Assembly (NCBI GenBank): GCA_034505495.1
Contig: JAPDQV010000022.1
Location: forward strand, 1 to 55,720
Reading direction: 5' to 3'
DNA: 55,720 nucleotides
DNA from: a candidate division KSB1 bacterium
Lineage (GTDB): Bacteria > Zhuqueibacterota > Zhuqueibacteria > Residuimicrobiales > Krinioviventaceae
A model generated the notes under the pieces. That model had not been told where the DNA came from. It worked only from the letters and a program-made list of their open reading frames with translations, and did no database searches. Positions within the stretch are counted from its first letter, which is position 1. Each line of letters opens with the position of its first letter. Shown piece by piece: positions 1 to 7,433 of this stretch. The translations under genes were made by a program, and so were the position numbers.

Positions 1-361
1 TGTCCTCGCGCAGCGGTTCTTCGCGCTCCTGCTCGAAGAGGGGAAGCTGATACCCCACCCCGGCCCTCCCCGCATGCGGGGAGGGCGACCGGCGCACGGC
101 TTCGAGGATGGTGCGCGGGTCAATGCGCTCGTGGACGTGCAGCGAGACGGTCGGCACTTCAAACGAGGTATGCTCGGCCTTGCCGGCCCAGACCAGTTGC
201 GGGTCGAGGTACGGGTCGTAGGCGTAGGTCTTCTTCTGCTGCCCGGCGTCGGGATCGGTCTCCGGCGTCACCAGGCCGACGGGCGGGTTGTTGACCCGCT
301 GTTTGTCGCGGTGTTCGTAGGATTCGATGGGACGTTTGCCGTCTGTCTTTTTTCGTGCCAT
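1..361 (-). CDS. Type III-like adenine-specific DNA methyltransferase (Mod), N-terminal part, cut by window edge
   Basis: Start is the ATG at 361-359, with AGGA eight bases upstream; the frame stays open to base 1, giving 120 residues. The N-terminus (KRPIESYEH, then RVNNPPVGLVTPETD, then TYAYDPYLDPQLVWAGKAEH and SLHVHERIDPR) is the conserved leader of a family annotated as site-specific DNA-methyltransferases resembling type III Mod subunits, which modify adenine in DNA. The catalytic DPPY and SAM-binding motifs would lie beyond the window. Residues about 92-103 (SPSPHAGRAGVG) are encoded by a palindromic repeat and sit just before the LPLFEQ segment, a linker in relatives as I remember them. 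It follows ychF by 47 bases on the same strand. Whether a restriction subunit is present cannot be seen. The family assignment rests on recall of this leader sequence. Confidence 0.75.
   Translation of the reverse strand, partial: MARKKTDGKRPIESYEHRDKQRVNNPPVGLVTPETDPDAGQQKKTYAYDPYLDPQLVWAGKAEHTSFEVPTVSLHVHERIDPRTILEAVRRSPSPHAGRAGVGYQLPLFEQEREEPLRED
51..88. repeat. Palindromic repeat inserted in the mod coding sequence
   Basis: Bases 63-86 form a perfect 24-base palindrome centred on GCATGC, flanked by CCCCACCCC-type sequence at 52-61. On the coding strand it reads in frame as SPSPHAGRAGVG. GC-rich palindromes of this exact style (CCTCCCCGCATGCGGGGAGG) are known as dispersed repeats in many environmental bacterial genomes; only one copy is in this window. 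Confidence 0.7.
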
Positions 362-408
362 TAGGTCTTTCCTCAAGTCATACGGTCTTTCAGAAGGTCA
401 ACTTTTTG

Positions 409-1497
409 TTAGACCGCAAAGCGGAAATTGATAATGTCCCCGTCCTTGACGATATAGTCGCGACCTTCCAAGCGAAGCACGCCGTCCGCACGGCACTGCG
501 CCAGGCTTTTGCGGGTGATAAAGTCGTTATAGTGCACCACCTCGGCGCGGATAAAGCCCCGCTCGATGTCGGTATGAATGGCGCCGGCCGCAACTGGTGC
601 CGGCGTATTGCGGCGGATCGTCCAGGCGCGCACCTCATCTTCGCCCACCGTGAAAAAGGAGATCAGGCCCACCAGATCATAAGAAGTACGGATCAGCCGC
701 CCCATGGCTGATTCGGTAATACCAAGATCTTCGCGAAACAGCTCGGCTTCGTCGGGCGAAAGCTGCAGAATCTCCATCTCGATCTTGGCGGAAATCGCCA
801 GCAGCGCCGTATGCGGCTGCGAACGATAAGCCGCAAAAGGCGCCAGCACCTCCTCTTCGCGCCGAATGTCGTTTTCGCCGATGTTGAGACAAAGAATGAC
901 CGGCTTTTGACTGAGGAACTGATAACCGCGCACCAACAGTTGTTCTTCGCGACTCATTTCCATCATGCGCAGCGGCTTTTCTTCCTCCAACAGTTTTTTG
1001 CAGCGCTGCAGCAGCTCATATTCCTGCGCATCCTGATCGCTTTTTCTGGTGCGCATCTGCTTTTCCAGCCGCGCCATGCGGTTCTCGATAATGGAAAGAT
1101 CGCTGATGATGAAATCGGTTTCGATGGTTTTGAGATCGCGCAAGGGATCTATGGACTCGAGGGGATGCGGTACGGCATCGTCGGCAAAGTGACGCAGCAG
1201 CACCAAAAGGGCGTCGACGGTGCGCACCAGTCCAAGGAATTGATCGCTGAAACCGCCTTTCTTCTGTTCCGCCGTGCTGATGCCGGCCAAATCGACATAT
1301 TCGATGGTCGCCGGCGTTTTTTTCCTCGGCTTAAAGATTTCATTGAGAGCATCGAGCCGCTCGTCCGGCACATTGACGATTGCCCGATGCGCCTCGCCTT
1401 TGCCGCTGTAGGCAGCCGTCTCCACTTGGGAGCCTGTCAGTGCATTGAACAGCGTCGTTTTCCCAGATAACCCCAATCCGACAATACCGATTTTCAT
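409..1497 (-). CDS. ychF: Redox-regulated ATPase YchF (Obg-family, OLA1-like)
   Basis: This 362-residue P-loop protein matches the usual YchF length. The G1 loop is GLSGKTT near residue 8-14, and the nucleotide-specificity motif is NIGE (in LCLNIGEND) rather than NKxD, the change that makes YchF prefer ATP over GTP. A central coiled coil (about residues 130-190) precedes a C-terminal TGS domain ending in GDIINFRF. The G3 segment reads DLAGI. YchF is a cytosolic ribosome-associated ATPase linked to stress responses and translation. The start ATG is preceded by GAGG five bases upstream. It is divergent from the rhomboid gene and followed on the same strand by the methyltransferase. Confidence 0.95.
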   Translation of the reverse strand: MKIGIVGLGLSGKTTLFNALTGSQVETAAYSGKGEAHRAIVNVPDERLDALNEIFKPRKKTPATIEYVDLAGISTAEQKKGGFSDQFLGLVRTVDALLVLLRHFADDAVPHPLESIDPLRDLKTIETDFIISDLSIIENRMARLEKQMRTRKSDQDAQEYELLQRCKKLLEEEKPLRMMEMSREEQLLVRGYQFLSQKPVILCLNIGENDIRREEEVLAPFAAYRSQPHTALLAISAKIEMEILQLSPDEAELFREDLGITESAMGRLIRTSYDLVGLISFFTVGEDEVRAWTIRRNTPAPVAAGAIHTDIERGFIRAEVVHYNDFITRKSLAQCRADGVLRLEGRDYIVKDGDIINFRFAV

Positions 1498-1640
1498 CTT
1501 TGCCTCGTAAAAAACCCTTTGTTGTCCTTAAGCGGGGCAGCGTGAACTTGTTTCAATTGCCCGCTTCAGGCTGAAAAAGTCTTTTCATTCGCTGTAAATT
1601 TGCCTAACTTACCCTTGTTGATTAAAAGAGGGTCCATCTC

Positions 1641-2468
1641 ATGCTGAACCGCAAAACCACCGGTTCAATTCTCTGTCCCAGCTGCGGAAAATTGGTGTCC
1701 GTCAACGCCAAAGAGTGTATCTATTGCGGCCGGAAATATCCGGGCTTGTGGGGATTCGGTCCCGCGCTGCAAAAACTCTTCGGCTTGGGCAGTGTTACTT
1801 CCATCCTGATCGTCGTTAACGTCGTGCTCTACATTATTGCACTTTTGCTCCGGCCGGCTGCACTTTTGCAGATACGGGATATTTTCAGCATCTTTTCACC
1901 CGACATAACGATCCTGTACAAGCTTGGCATGACCGGCTCGTTCGCTTTGTCCCAAGGCCGCTGGTGGACGTTGATCACCGCAGCCTATCTTCACGGCGGG
2001 CTGCTGCATATTCTCTTCAATATGCTCTGGCTGCGGCAGCTCGGCACGATGGTCGAAGGTCTTTACGGCTCGGCGCGCACGTTTTTGATTTTCACTGCCG
2101 CGGGGGTGGTCGGATTTGTCTTTTCGAACATGGCCGGCATCGACTTTACCCTCGGCTCGTCGGGCGCCGTTTTCGGGCTGCTCGGCGCCTTGGTCTACTA
2201 CGGCCGTCGACGCGGCGGTTTTTTGGGCACTCTGCTTTACCGCCAGGTCGGAACCTGGGCAATCGTCCTCTTTGCTTTCGGCTTTCTTACTCCCGGCGTC
2301 AACAATATGGCTCATGCGGGAGGTTTCCTTGGCGGACTGCTTGCCGCTCTGATGATGGGTTTCAATGAACACAAAGCCGAAACGACGGCTCATCGCTTGG
2401 CTGCTCTCGCCGTCGTCGTGCTGACAATCGTCTGCTTCGGTTTAGCCGTTGCCGAATGGGTGAGGTGA
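1641..2468 (+). CDS. Rhomboid-family intramembrane serine protease with N-terminal zinc ribbon
   Basis: The 275-residue protein begins with a zinc ribbon (C12, C15, C26, C29) followed by a hydrophobic six-helix rhomboid core. The catalytic serine is S174 in GSSGAVFG, the catalytic histidine is H225 in MAHAGG, and the HGGLLHILFN segment (H118, H123, N127) supplies the oxyanion-hole residues. Rhomboids cleave transmembrane segments of substrate proteins within the membrane. The ribbon faces the cytosol if topology follows the family; its role is unknown. It is convergent with clpP, with 21 bases between the two stop codons. The ribosome site is AGAGGG about ten bases before ATG. Confidence 0.93.
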   Translation: MLNRKTTGSILCPSCGKLVSVNAKECIYCGRKYPGLWGFGPALQKLFGLGSVTSILIVVNVVLYIIALLLRPAALLQIRDIFSIFSPDITILYKLGMTGSFALSQGRWWTLITAAYLHGGLLHILFNMLWLRQLGTMVEGLYGSARTFLIFTAAGVVGFVFSNMAGIDFTLGSSGAVFGLLGALVYYGRRRGGFLGTLLYRQVGTWAIVLFAFGFLTPGVNNMAHAGGFLGGLLAALMMGFNEHKAETTAHRLAALAVVVLTIVCFGLAVAEWVR

Positions 2469-2489
2469 AATGCCGGCTCAATGCTCAGT

Positions 2490-3056
2490 TTACGGCGTCT
2501 CGACCACCGCGTCGATCATCCCGTACGCCTGCGCTTCGGCGGCGCTCATGAAAAAGTCGCGGTCCGTATCCTTTTCGATCTTTTCCATCGGCTGGCCGGT
2601 ATGTTTGACCAGCAGCTCGTTAAGCATGTTCTTGGTGCGCATCATCTCTTCGGCGTGAATTTTCAGCCCGGAGGCCGGCGCGATGATTTGGCTGCCGGTC
2701 ATGGGTTGATGGATCAGAATGCGGCTGTGCGGCCAGGCAAACCGCTTGCCCTTGGCGCCGGCTGCAAGCAGAACCGCTCCCATGCTGGCCGCCAAACCCA
2801 TGCACAGCGTCCGCACGTCGCTTTTCACCGCCTGCATGGCGTCATAAATCGCCAGACCGGCGGTTACTGACCCGCCCGGCGAATTGATGCGTAAAAGAAT
2901 GTCTTCATGATTCTGCTGATCCAAATAGAGAAGCTTTTTGACCACGTCTTCGGCAGTCTCGTCGTCCACAACGCCCCACAAGAATATCGTTCGCTGTTCT
3001 AAAAACGACTTGTTGACCTCAGCTTCGAAGAACCATTTCAAAAAATCACCTTCCAT
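2490..3056 (-). CDS. clpP: ATP-dependent Clp protease proteolytic subunit
   Basis: At 188 residues this has ClpP length and no long propeptide. The catalytic triad is visible: S91 in GLAASMGA, H116 in ILIHQP and D167 in DTDRDFFMSA. ClpP forms a double-heptameric barrel that degrades proteins delivered by Clp ATPases; the likely partner is the ClpC encoded at 30416-32899, which has a candidate MGF docking tripeptide. The ATG is preceded by AAAGGAAAAGG. Unlike in many genomes it is not followed by clpX within the window; its downstream neighbour is the convergent rhomboid gene. Confidence 0.96.
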   Translation of the reverse strand: MEGDFLKWFFEAEVNKSFLEQRTIFLWGVVDDETAEDVVKKLLYLDQQNHEDILLRINSPGGSVTAGLAIYDAMQAVKSDVRTLCMGLAASMGAVLLAAGAKGKRFAWPHSRILIHQPMTGSQIIAPASGLKIHAEEMMRTKNMLNELLVKHTGQPMEKIEKDTDRDFFMSAAEAQAYGMIDAVVETP

Positions 3057-3089
3057 ACCTTTTCCTTTTGTTATTTTCTCACGATGTTG

Positions 3090-3118
3090 AATTTACGCAT
3101 CGAAGAAAAGACAAGCAA
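3090..3118 (-). promoter_or_regulatory. Weak candidate promoter for clpP
   Basis: On the minus strand TTGCTT (3118-3113) and TAAATT (3095-3090) are separated by 17 bases, about 35 bases upstream of the clpP start. Matches to consensus are partial, so this is a suggestion only. Confidence 0.3.
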
Positions 3119-3181
3119 AGGATTTGTGGACAGATCAGGGCACCGAGCAAGCTTTGATTTTAAAAATGGGCGATTTTTTCC

Positions 3182-3209
3182 TTGACTTTATTTTCTGAAT
3201 AGTTAATTT
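3182..3209 (+). promoter_or_regulatory. Candidate promoter for the secreted nuclease gene
   Basis: TTGACT (3182-3187) is followed after 16 bases by TAATTT (3204-3209). The -35 is strong and the -10 mediocre. It lies 88 bases upstream of the chosen start at 3297. Confidence 0.4.
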
Positions 3210-3296
3210 TTCGACAGATCTATCAGCATCTTGGGGCAGTTCAGTTTTAATCGCTTTTTCAAGACTATCACAAAAAGATCTCGCAAGGGGGAAAGC

Positions 3297-6200
3297 ATGA
3301 AGGGGGTTTGTCTGCTTTTTTTCCTTTGGCCGATCGTCTTTTCTTCGGCACAAAGCTTGGATCTATTCTTTTCGGAATACATAGAAGGCAGCTCAAATAA
3401 CAAAGCGTTGGAGATTTATAACGGCACCGGCACAGCAGTCGATTTGACCGCCGGACGTTACACCGTTCAGTTCTTTTTCAACGGCAACACAAGTGCCGGC
3501 ACAACGATCTACTTGAGCGGCTTCGTGGCCGACGGCGGCGTGTTCGTCCTGGCGAACAGCGGCGCCGGTCAGGCGATTTTGGAACGCGCCAACCAGCTTG
3601 CCGGCGGCACTTGGTTCAACGGGGACGACGCCGTGGTTTTGAGCAAAAACGGCGTGATCATCGACGTCATCGGGCGAATCGGCGAGGATCCCGGCACTGA
3701 ATGGGGCAGCGGTTTGACGAGCACTGCCGATAACACTCTGCGCCGCAAACCGACAATCTGCAGAGGAGATGCCGACGGACAGAACGCTTTTGATCCCGCC
3801 ATCGAATGGGACGGCTTCCCGACCGACACCATTGACGGCCTCGGCAGTCACAGCAGCGCATGCGGAGCAAACGGCATCACCCCTATACGCAACATACAAT
3901 ATTCGACTCTTCCTTCAGGAGATTCGCCGTTCAAGGATCAAACCGACGTTACCACGGAGGGCATCGTAACGGCAGTCTTTACCGGCAGCTATGTTCTGCA
4001 ATCGGGCGCCGGTGAATGGAGCGGTTTGTGGATTTTCGACGGCGCACATGCTCCAAATCTCGGCGATCGTCTTCGCCTCACCGGGACTGTCCGCGAGGTC
4101 AATGGGCTTACGGTCTTGACTGATCTCTCGGCCTATCAACTTTTGTCAACCGCAAATGCGCTTCCCGCCCCTTCACTTCTTACTGCAGCCGATGCGGCGC
4201 AGGAGCAATGGGAAGGGGTGCTTTTGCGGATCAACAACGTAACAGTCGACCAATCCGACTTGGGCAATGGCGAATGGAGCGTCCGCGACGGCAGCGGCCT
4301 CCTGCGCATAGGCAGAAAGGCCGGATACGGTTATTTTCCGGTCGCGGAAAGCTCGCTTGCCGGCATCATCGGCGTCATGGGCTTTTCATCGTCGCAATTC
4401 AAGCTCGAGCCCCGCAGCGACGAAGATATTCTACAGGAGCCTTCCTTTCGGGTGGTAATCAACGAGATCCTGGCCGATCCCGCCGACGACGCCAATCAAA
4501 ACGGCGTGGTAGAGACCTACGCGGATGAGTTCGTCGAACTGGTGAACCTGGGCACACAGGCTGCCGACCTGTCCGGTCTGCAGCTCAAAGACGCTTCGTC
4601 TGTTCGGCACGTTTTTCCCGCCGGCACGCTGGTTCATCCCGGCGGCTGTCTGGTTGTTTTCGGCGGCGGAACGCCGAACGGCGATTTCGGCGGCGCGATC
4701 GTCCAAACAGCAACCAGCGGCAGACTCGAGCTGAACAATTCCGGCGATACCGTGCAGCTGCTAAACGGCGAACAAATCCTCGATACCGTAACTTACGGGA
4801 GCGAGGGCAACAGCGATCAATCTTTGACTCGCGACCCGGACGGTACGGGCAATTGGGTCAAACATCGCAGCGCCGCTCGCTCGAACGATCAGCCGTTTTC
4901 GCCCGGCCGACGGGCGGACGGCTCGAGCTTTCTGTCAACCTACATTCACGACATCCAGGGAAAGGGCGACGTCAGCCCTTACAACTGCCGATCAGACGTG
5001 ACCGTCGAGGGCGTCGTGGTCGGCAGCTTTCAGGGAAGTAACGGCCTCGGCGGATTTTTTCTTCAAGAAGAGACGCATCAAGCAGACGACGATCCGTCGA
5101 CTTCGGAAGGGCTCTTCGTCTATTGCGACACACCGACCGTTACGGCAGGCGAATTTGTTCGAGTTACAGGCACCGTTTCCGAGTTCTATGGCCGGACGCA
5201 GCTGTATTCGGTCGTCAGTCTGCTAAAGTTGGGAACCGCCGCGCTGCCGAATCCGGCAATCGTTACTTTACCCGTCGCTTCACATGAAGATTGGGAGCGC
5301 TACGAGGGGATGCGCGTGACCATTTCCACGAGTCTTTCCATCACCGGACTCGGCAATTGGGTAAAATACGGTGAAGTGGAGCTGGCAGCCAATGACCGTC
5401 TGTATGTGCCGACACAAGTCGCTTCTCCGGGAACGGCAGCTCAATCTTACAAGTCTTTTAACGACCGCAGCCGAATTCAGCTGGACGACGGCAACCGAGC
5501 CGCCTATCCTTCGCCGATTCCCCACATGATCGCCGGACAACCGCTGCGGGTCGGCACCATGGTTTCTTCCCTTACCGGCGTTCTAGATTATAGCTATTCC
5601 TGCTACGAAATCCTCCCGACGGAAGCGCTGAATTTTATCGATGCTAATCCGCGCAGCAACACGCCGTTACCGGTCGACGGCGCGCTCAAAGTCGCTGCGC
5701 TCAACGTCGACAATTTTTTCAACGGCGACGGCCTCGGCGGCGGCTTTCCCACGAGTCGCGGCGCCGCCTCATTCGAAGAATATCAGCGGCAAAAGCAAAA
5801 GCTGGTTCGCGCGCTTTGCGCTATGGATGCCGAAATCGTAGGCTTGATTGAGATCGAAAATGACGGCTTTGGGCCGAACAGCGCTCTCCATGATTTGGTC
5901 GGCAGCCTTAACAGCGTGCTCGGACCCGACACGTATCGCTTTATCGATCTGGGTCTCCCCAGAGTAGGCACGGATGAAATTGCCAACGCCGTCATCTACA
6001 AACCGGCGGCAGTCGAACCCTGCGGAGCGCCGAAACTCCTCGATCACTCCGTCGACCCAGACTTTGATGAAGGTACGCGCCCATCCATTGCGCAGACCTT
6101 TCAGGACGGCGAGGGCGACCGCTTCACATTTGTCGTCAACCATTTTCGCTCCAAGAAGGGAGAATGCGCAGGCGATCCGGATCTCGGCGACGGTCAGGGA

Positions 6201-7214
6201 GCCTGCAACCAGACGCGCTGTCGCTGTACAGCCGCTCTCATCGATTGGCTCTCCACCGATCCAACCGGCAGCGGCGATCCGGATTTTCTCATCATGGGCG
6301 ACTTGAATGCATATGCGCAGGAAGATCCCCTGAAGCTGCTGACGACGGCAGGGTATCGCAACGAGATCGATCGATTTCAGGGATCATCCGCTTATACTTA
6401 TATCTACGACTCGCAAGCCGGATGCCTGGACCACGCGCTGGCTTCGCCGAACCTGGACCTGCAGATCACCGGTCTGACGATTTGGCACATCAATGCCGAT
6501 GAAGCACCGGAACTCGACTACCGCTCAGCCAATCCCGAGGGTCTGTTTTCCGAATCACCTTTCCGTTCCTCGGATCACGATCCGGTGATCGTCGGCTTGG
6601 ATCTGCACGACCCTATTTCCGTCAAGCTCGTTTCTTTCGGTGCCCGACAGATCGACGAAAAAATTCAGATTGTTTGGGAAACGGAAACCGAGCCCAATTT
6701 AGCGGGCTTTCACCTCTATCGCAGTCCCAAGCGAGAAGCGGCGTTTGCAAGGATTACGGAGAGTTTGATCAAGAACAAAGGCGATTCGACCACGGGCGCA
6801 CGTTATGAGTGGTATGATTTGCAAGGGAATCAGCGCTGCGCCTACAAGCTGGAGCTGATCGGTGTTGACGGGCGCAGCCGCTTCGAAGGGCCGATCACCG
6901 TCTTAAACAGCTTTGTCGCTGTAAGCCTAACGCCGACAGATTATGCTCTGCTGCCTCCCTATCCGAACCCGTTCAACAATACCGTTGCCCTCAAGTTTAC
7001 CCTGCCGATTGATGATCAGGCTGCTCTTGTCATCTACTCGCTGCGCGGAGAGCCGATCCGAACGCTCTGCAGCGGCCGTCTCCAGGCGGGTCACCACATT
7101 CTGCATTGGGACGGCAGTGATGAGTCGGGAAAAACTGTCGCATCCGGCCTGTATTTTTGTCGCCTGGAAACGCCCTCTTTTCGCCTGACCCGCAAAATCG
7201 CGCTGGTAAGATAG
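3297..7214 (+). CDS. Secreted multidomain endonuclease/exonuclease/phosphatase-fold nuclease with sorting domain
   Basis: The start at 3297 follows AAGGGGGAAAGC and gives a clean signal peptide (MKGVCLLFFLWPIVFSSAQS); the frame is open further upstream but without a leader. The 1305-residue product shows a lamin-tail domain (about 22-170), an OB-like domain (about 210-380), a second lamin-tail domain (from about 388, INEILADPADD), a second OB-like domain (about 547-770), a nuclease domain of the ExeM/NucH type (about 796-1100, with ALNVDNFF, IEIEND, NHFRSKKG, MGDLNAY and SSDHDP motifs), a linker, and a C-terminal FlgD-like Ig domain with YPNPFN at about 1221 and tail KIALVR. It probably degrades extracellular DNA and is exported by a type IX-like route. 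It stands alone between hairpins. Confidence 0.88.
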   Translation: MKGVCLLFFLWPIVFSSAQSLDLFFSEYIEGSSNNKALEIYNGTGTAVDLTAGRYTVQFFFNGNTSAGTTIYLSGFVADGGVFVLANSGAGQAILERANQLAGGTWFNGDDAVVLSKNGVIIDVIGRIGEDPGTEWGSGLTSTADNTLRRKPTICRGDADGQNAFDPAIEWDGFPTDTIDGLGSHSSACGANGITPIRNIQYSTLPSGDSPFKDQTDVTTEGIVTAVFTGSYVLQSGAGEWSGLWIFDGAHAPNLGDRLRLTGTVREVNGLTVLTDLSAYQLLSTANALPAPSLLTAADAAQEQWEGVLLRINNVTVDQSDLGNGEWSVRDGSGLLRIGRKAGYGYFPVAESSLAGIIGVMGFSSSQFKLEPRSDEDILQEPSFRVVINEILADPADDANQNGVVETYADEFVELVNLGTQAADLSGLQLKDASSVRHVFPAGTLVHPGGCLVVFGGGTPNGDFGGAIVQTATSGRLELNNSGDTVQLLNGEQILDTVTYGSEGNSDQSLTRDPDGTGNWVKHRSAARSNDQPFSPGRRADGSSFLSTYIHDIQGKGDVSPYNCRSDVTVEGVVVGSFQGSNGLGGFFLQEETHQADDDPSTSEGLFVYCDTPTVTAGEFVRVTGTVSEFYGRTQLYSVVSLLKLGTAALPNPAIVTLPVASHEDWERYEGMRVTISTSLSITGLGNWVKYGEVELAANDRLYVPTQVASPGTAAQSYKSFNDRSRIQLDDGNRAAYPSPIPHMIAGQPLRVGTMVSSLTGVLDYSYSCYEILPTEALNFIDANPRSNTPLPVDGALKVAALNVDNFFNGDGLGGGFPTSRGAASFEEYQRQKQKLVRALCAMDAEIVGLIEIENDGFGPNSALHDLVGSLNSVLGPDTYRFIDLGLPRVGTDEIANAVIYKPAAVEPCGAPKLLDHSVDPDFDEGTRPSIAQTFQDGEGDRFTFVVNHFRSKKGECAGDPDLGDGQGACNQTRCRCTAALIDWLSTDPTGSGDPDFLIMGDLNAYAQEDPLKLLTTAGYRNEIDRFQGSSAYTYIYDSQAGCLDHALASPNLDLQITGLTIWHINADEAPELDYRSANPEGLFSESPFRSSDHDPVIVGLDLHDPISVKLVSFGARQIDEKIQIVWETETEPNLAGFHLYRSPKREAAFARITESLIKNKGDSTTGARYEWYDLQGNQRCAYKLELIGVDGRSRFEGPITVLNSFVAVSLTPTDYALLPPYPNPFNNTVALKFTLPIDDQAALVIYSLRGEPIRTLCSGRLQAGHHILHWDGSDESGKTVASGLYFCRLETPSFRLTRKIALVR

Positions 7215-7215
7215 G

Positions 7216-7239
7216 CCGGCTTTAATAGATCAAAGCCGG
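7216..7239 (+). terminator. Hairpin just after the nuclease gene
   Basis: An eight-base stem CCGGCTTT/AAAGCCGG with an eight-base loop begins one base after the stop codon and is followed by TTT. It probably ends the nuclease transcript; the T tract is short. Confidence 0.6.
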
Positions 7240-7384
7240 TTTCCCGCCGCCGCTTTTCGGCTGCGCTAGCATAGATGCATATTGGATCAACCTTATTTTT
7301 TCATTTCTTGACTGAATGGTCCGCCGAATGCTCCGGTGAGCAGCTCGCATGCATTTTTTGCGAGCACTAGAGTTGAAATAAAAA

Positions 7385-7412
7385 AGCCCTCTCGAAAATT
7401 TTCGAGAGGGCT
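7385..7412 (-). terminator. Rho-independent terminator of ppdK
   Basis: A perfect 28-base palindrome (stem AGCCCTCTCG with AAAATTTT centre) is followed on the minus strand by TTTTATTT. It lies 21 bases past the ppdK stop codon and is the end of the long minus-strand run. Confidence 0.88.
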
Positions 7413-7433
7413 CGGATCAGCAGGCAAAAAGCG

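Noticed and set aside
1595..1602. TAAATTTG upstream of the rhomboid gene (also at 40219-40226) as Bacteroidota-type -7 elements
   Set aside because: No TTTG -33 element at the expected distance, and other genes show sigma-70-type boxes instead.
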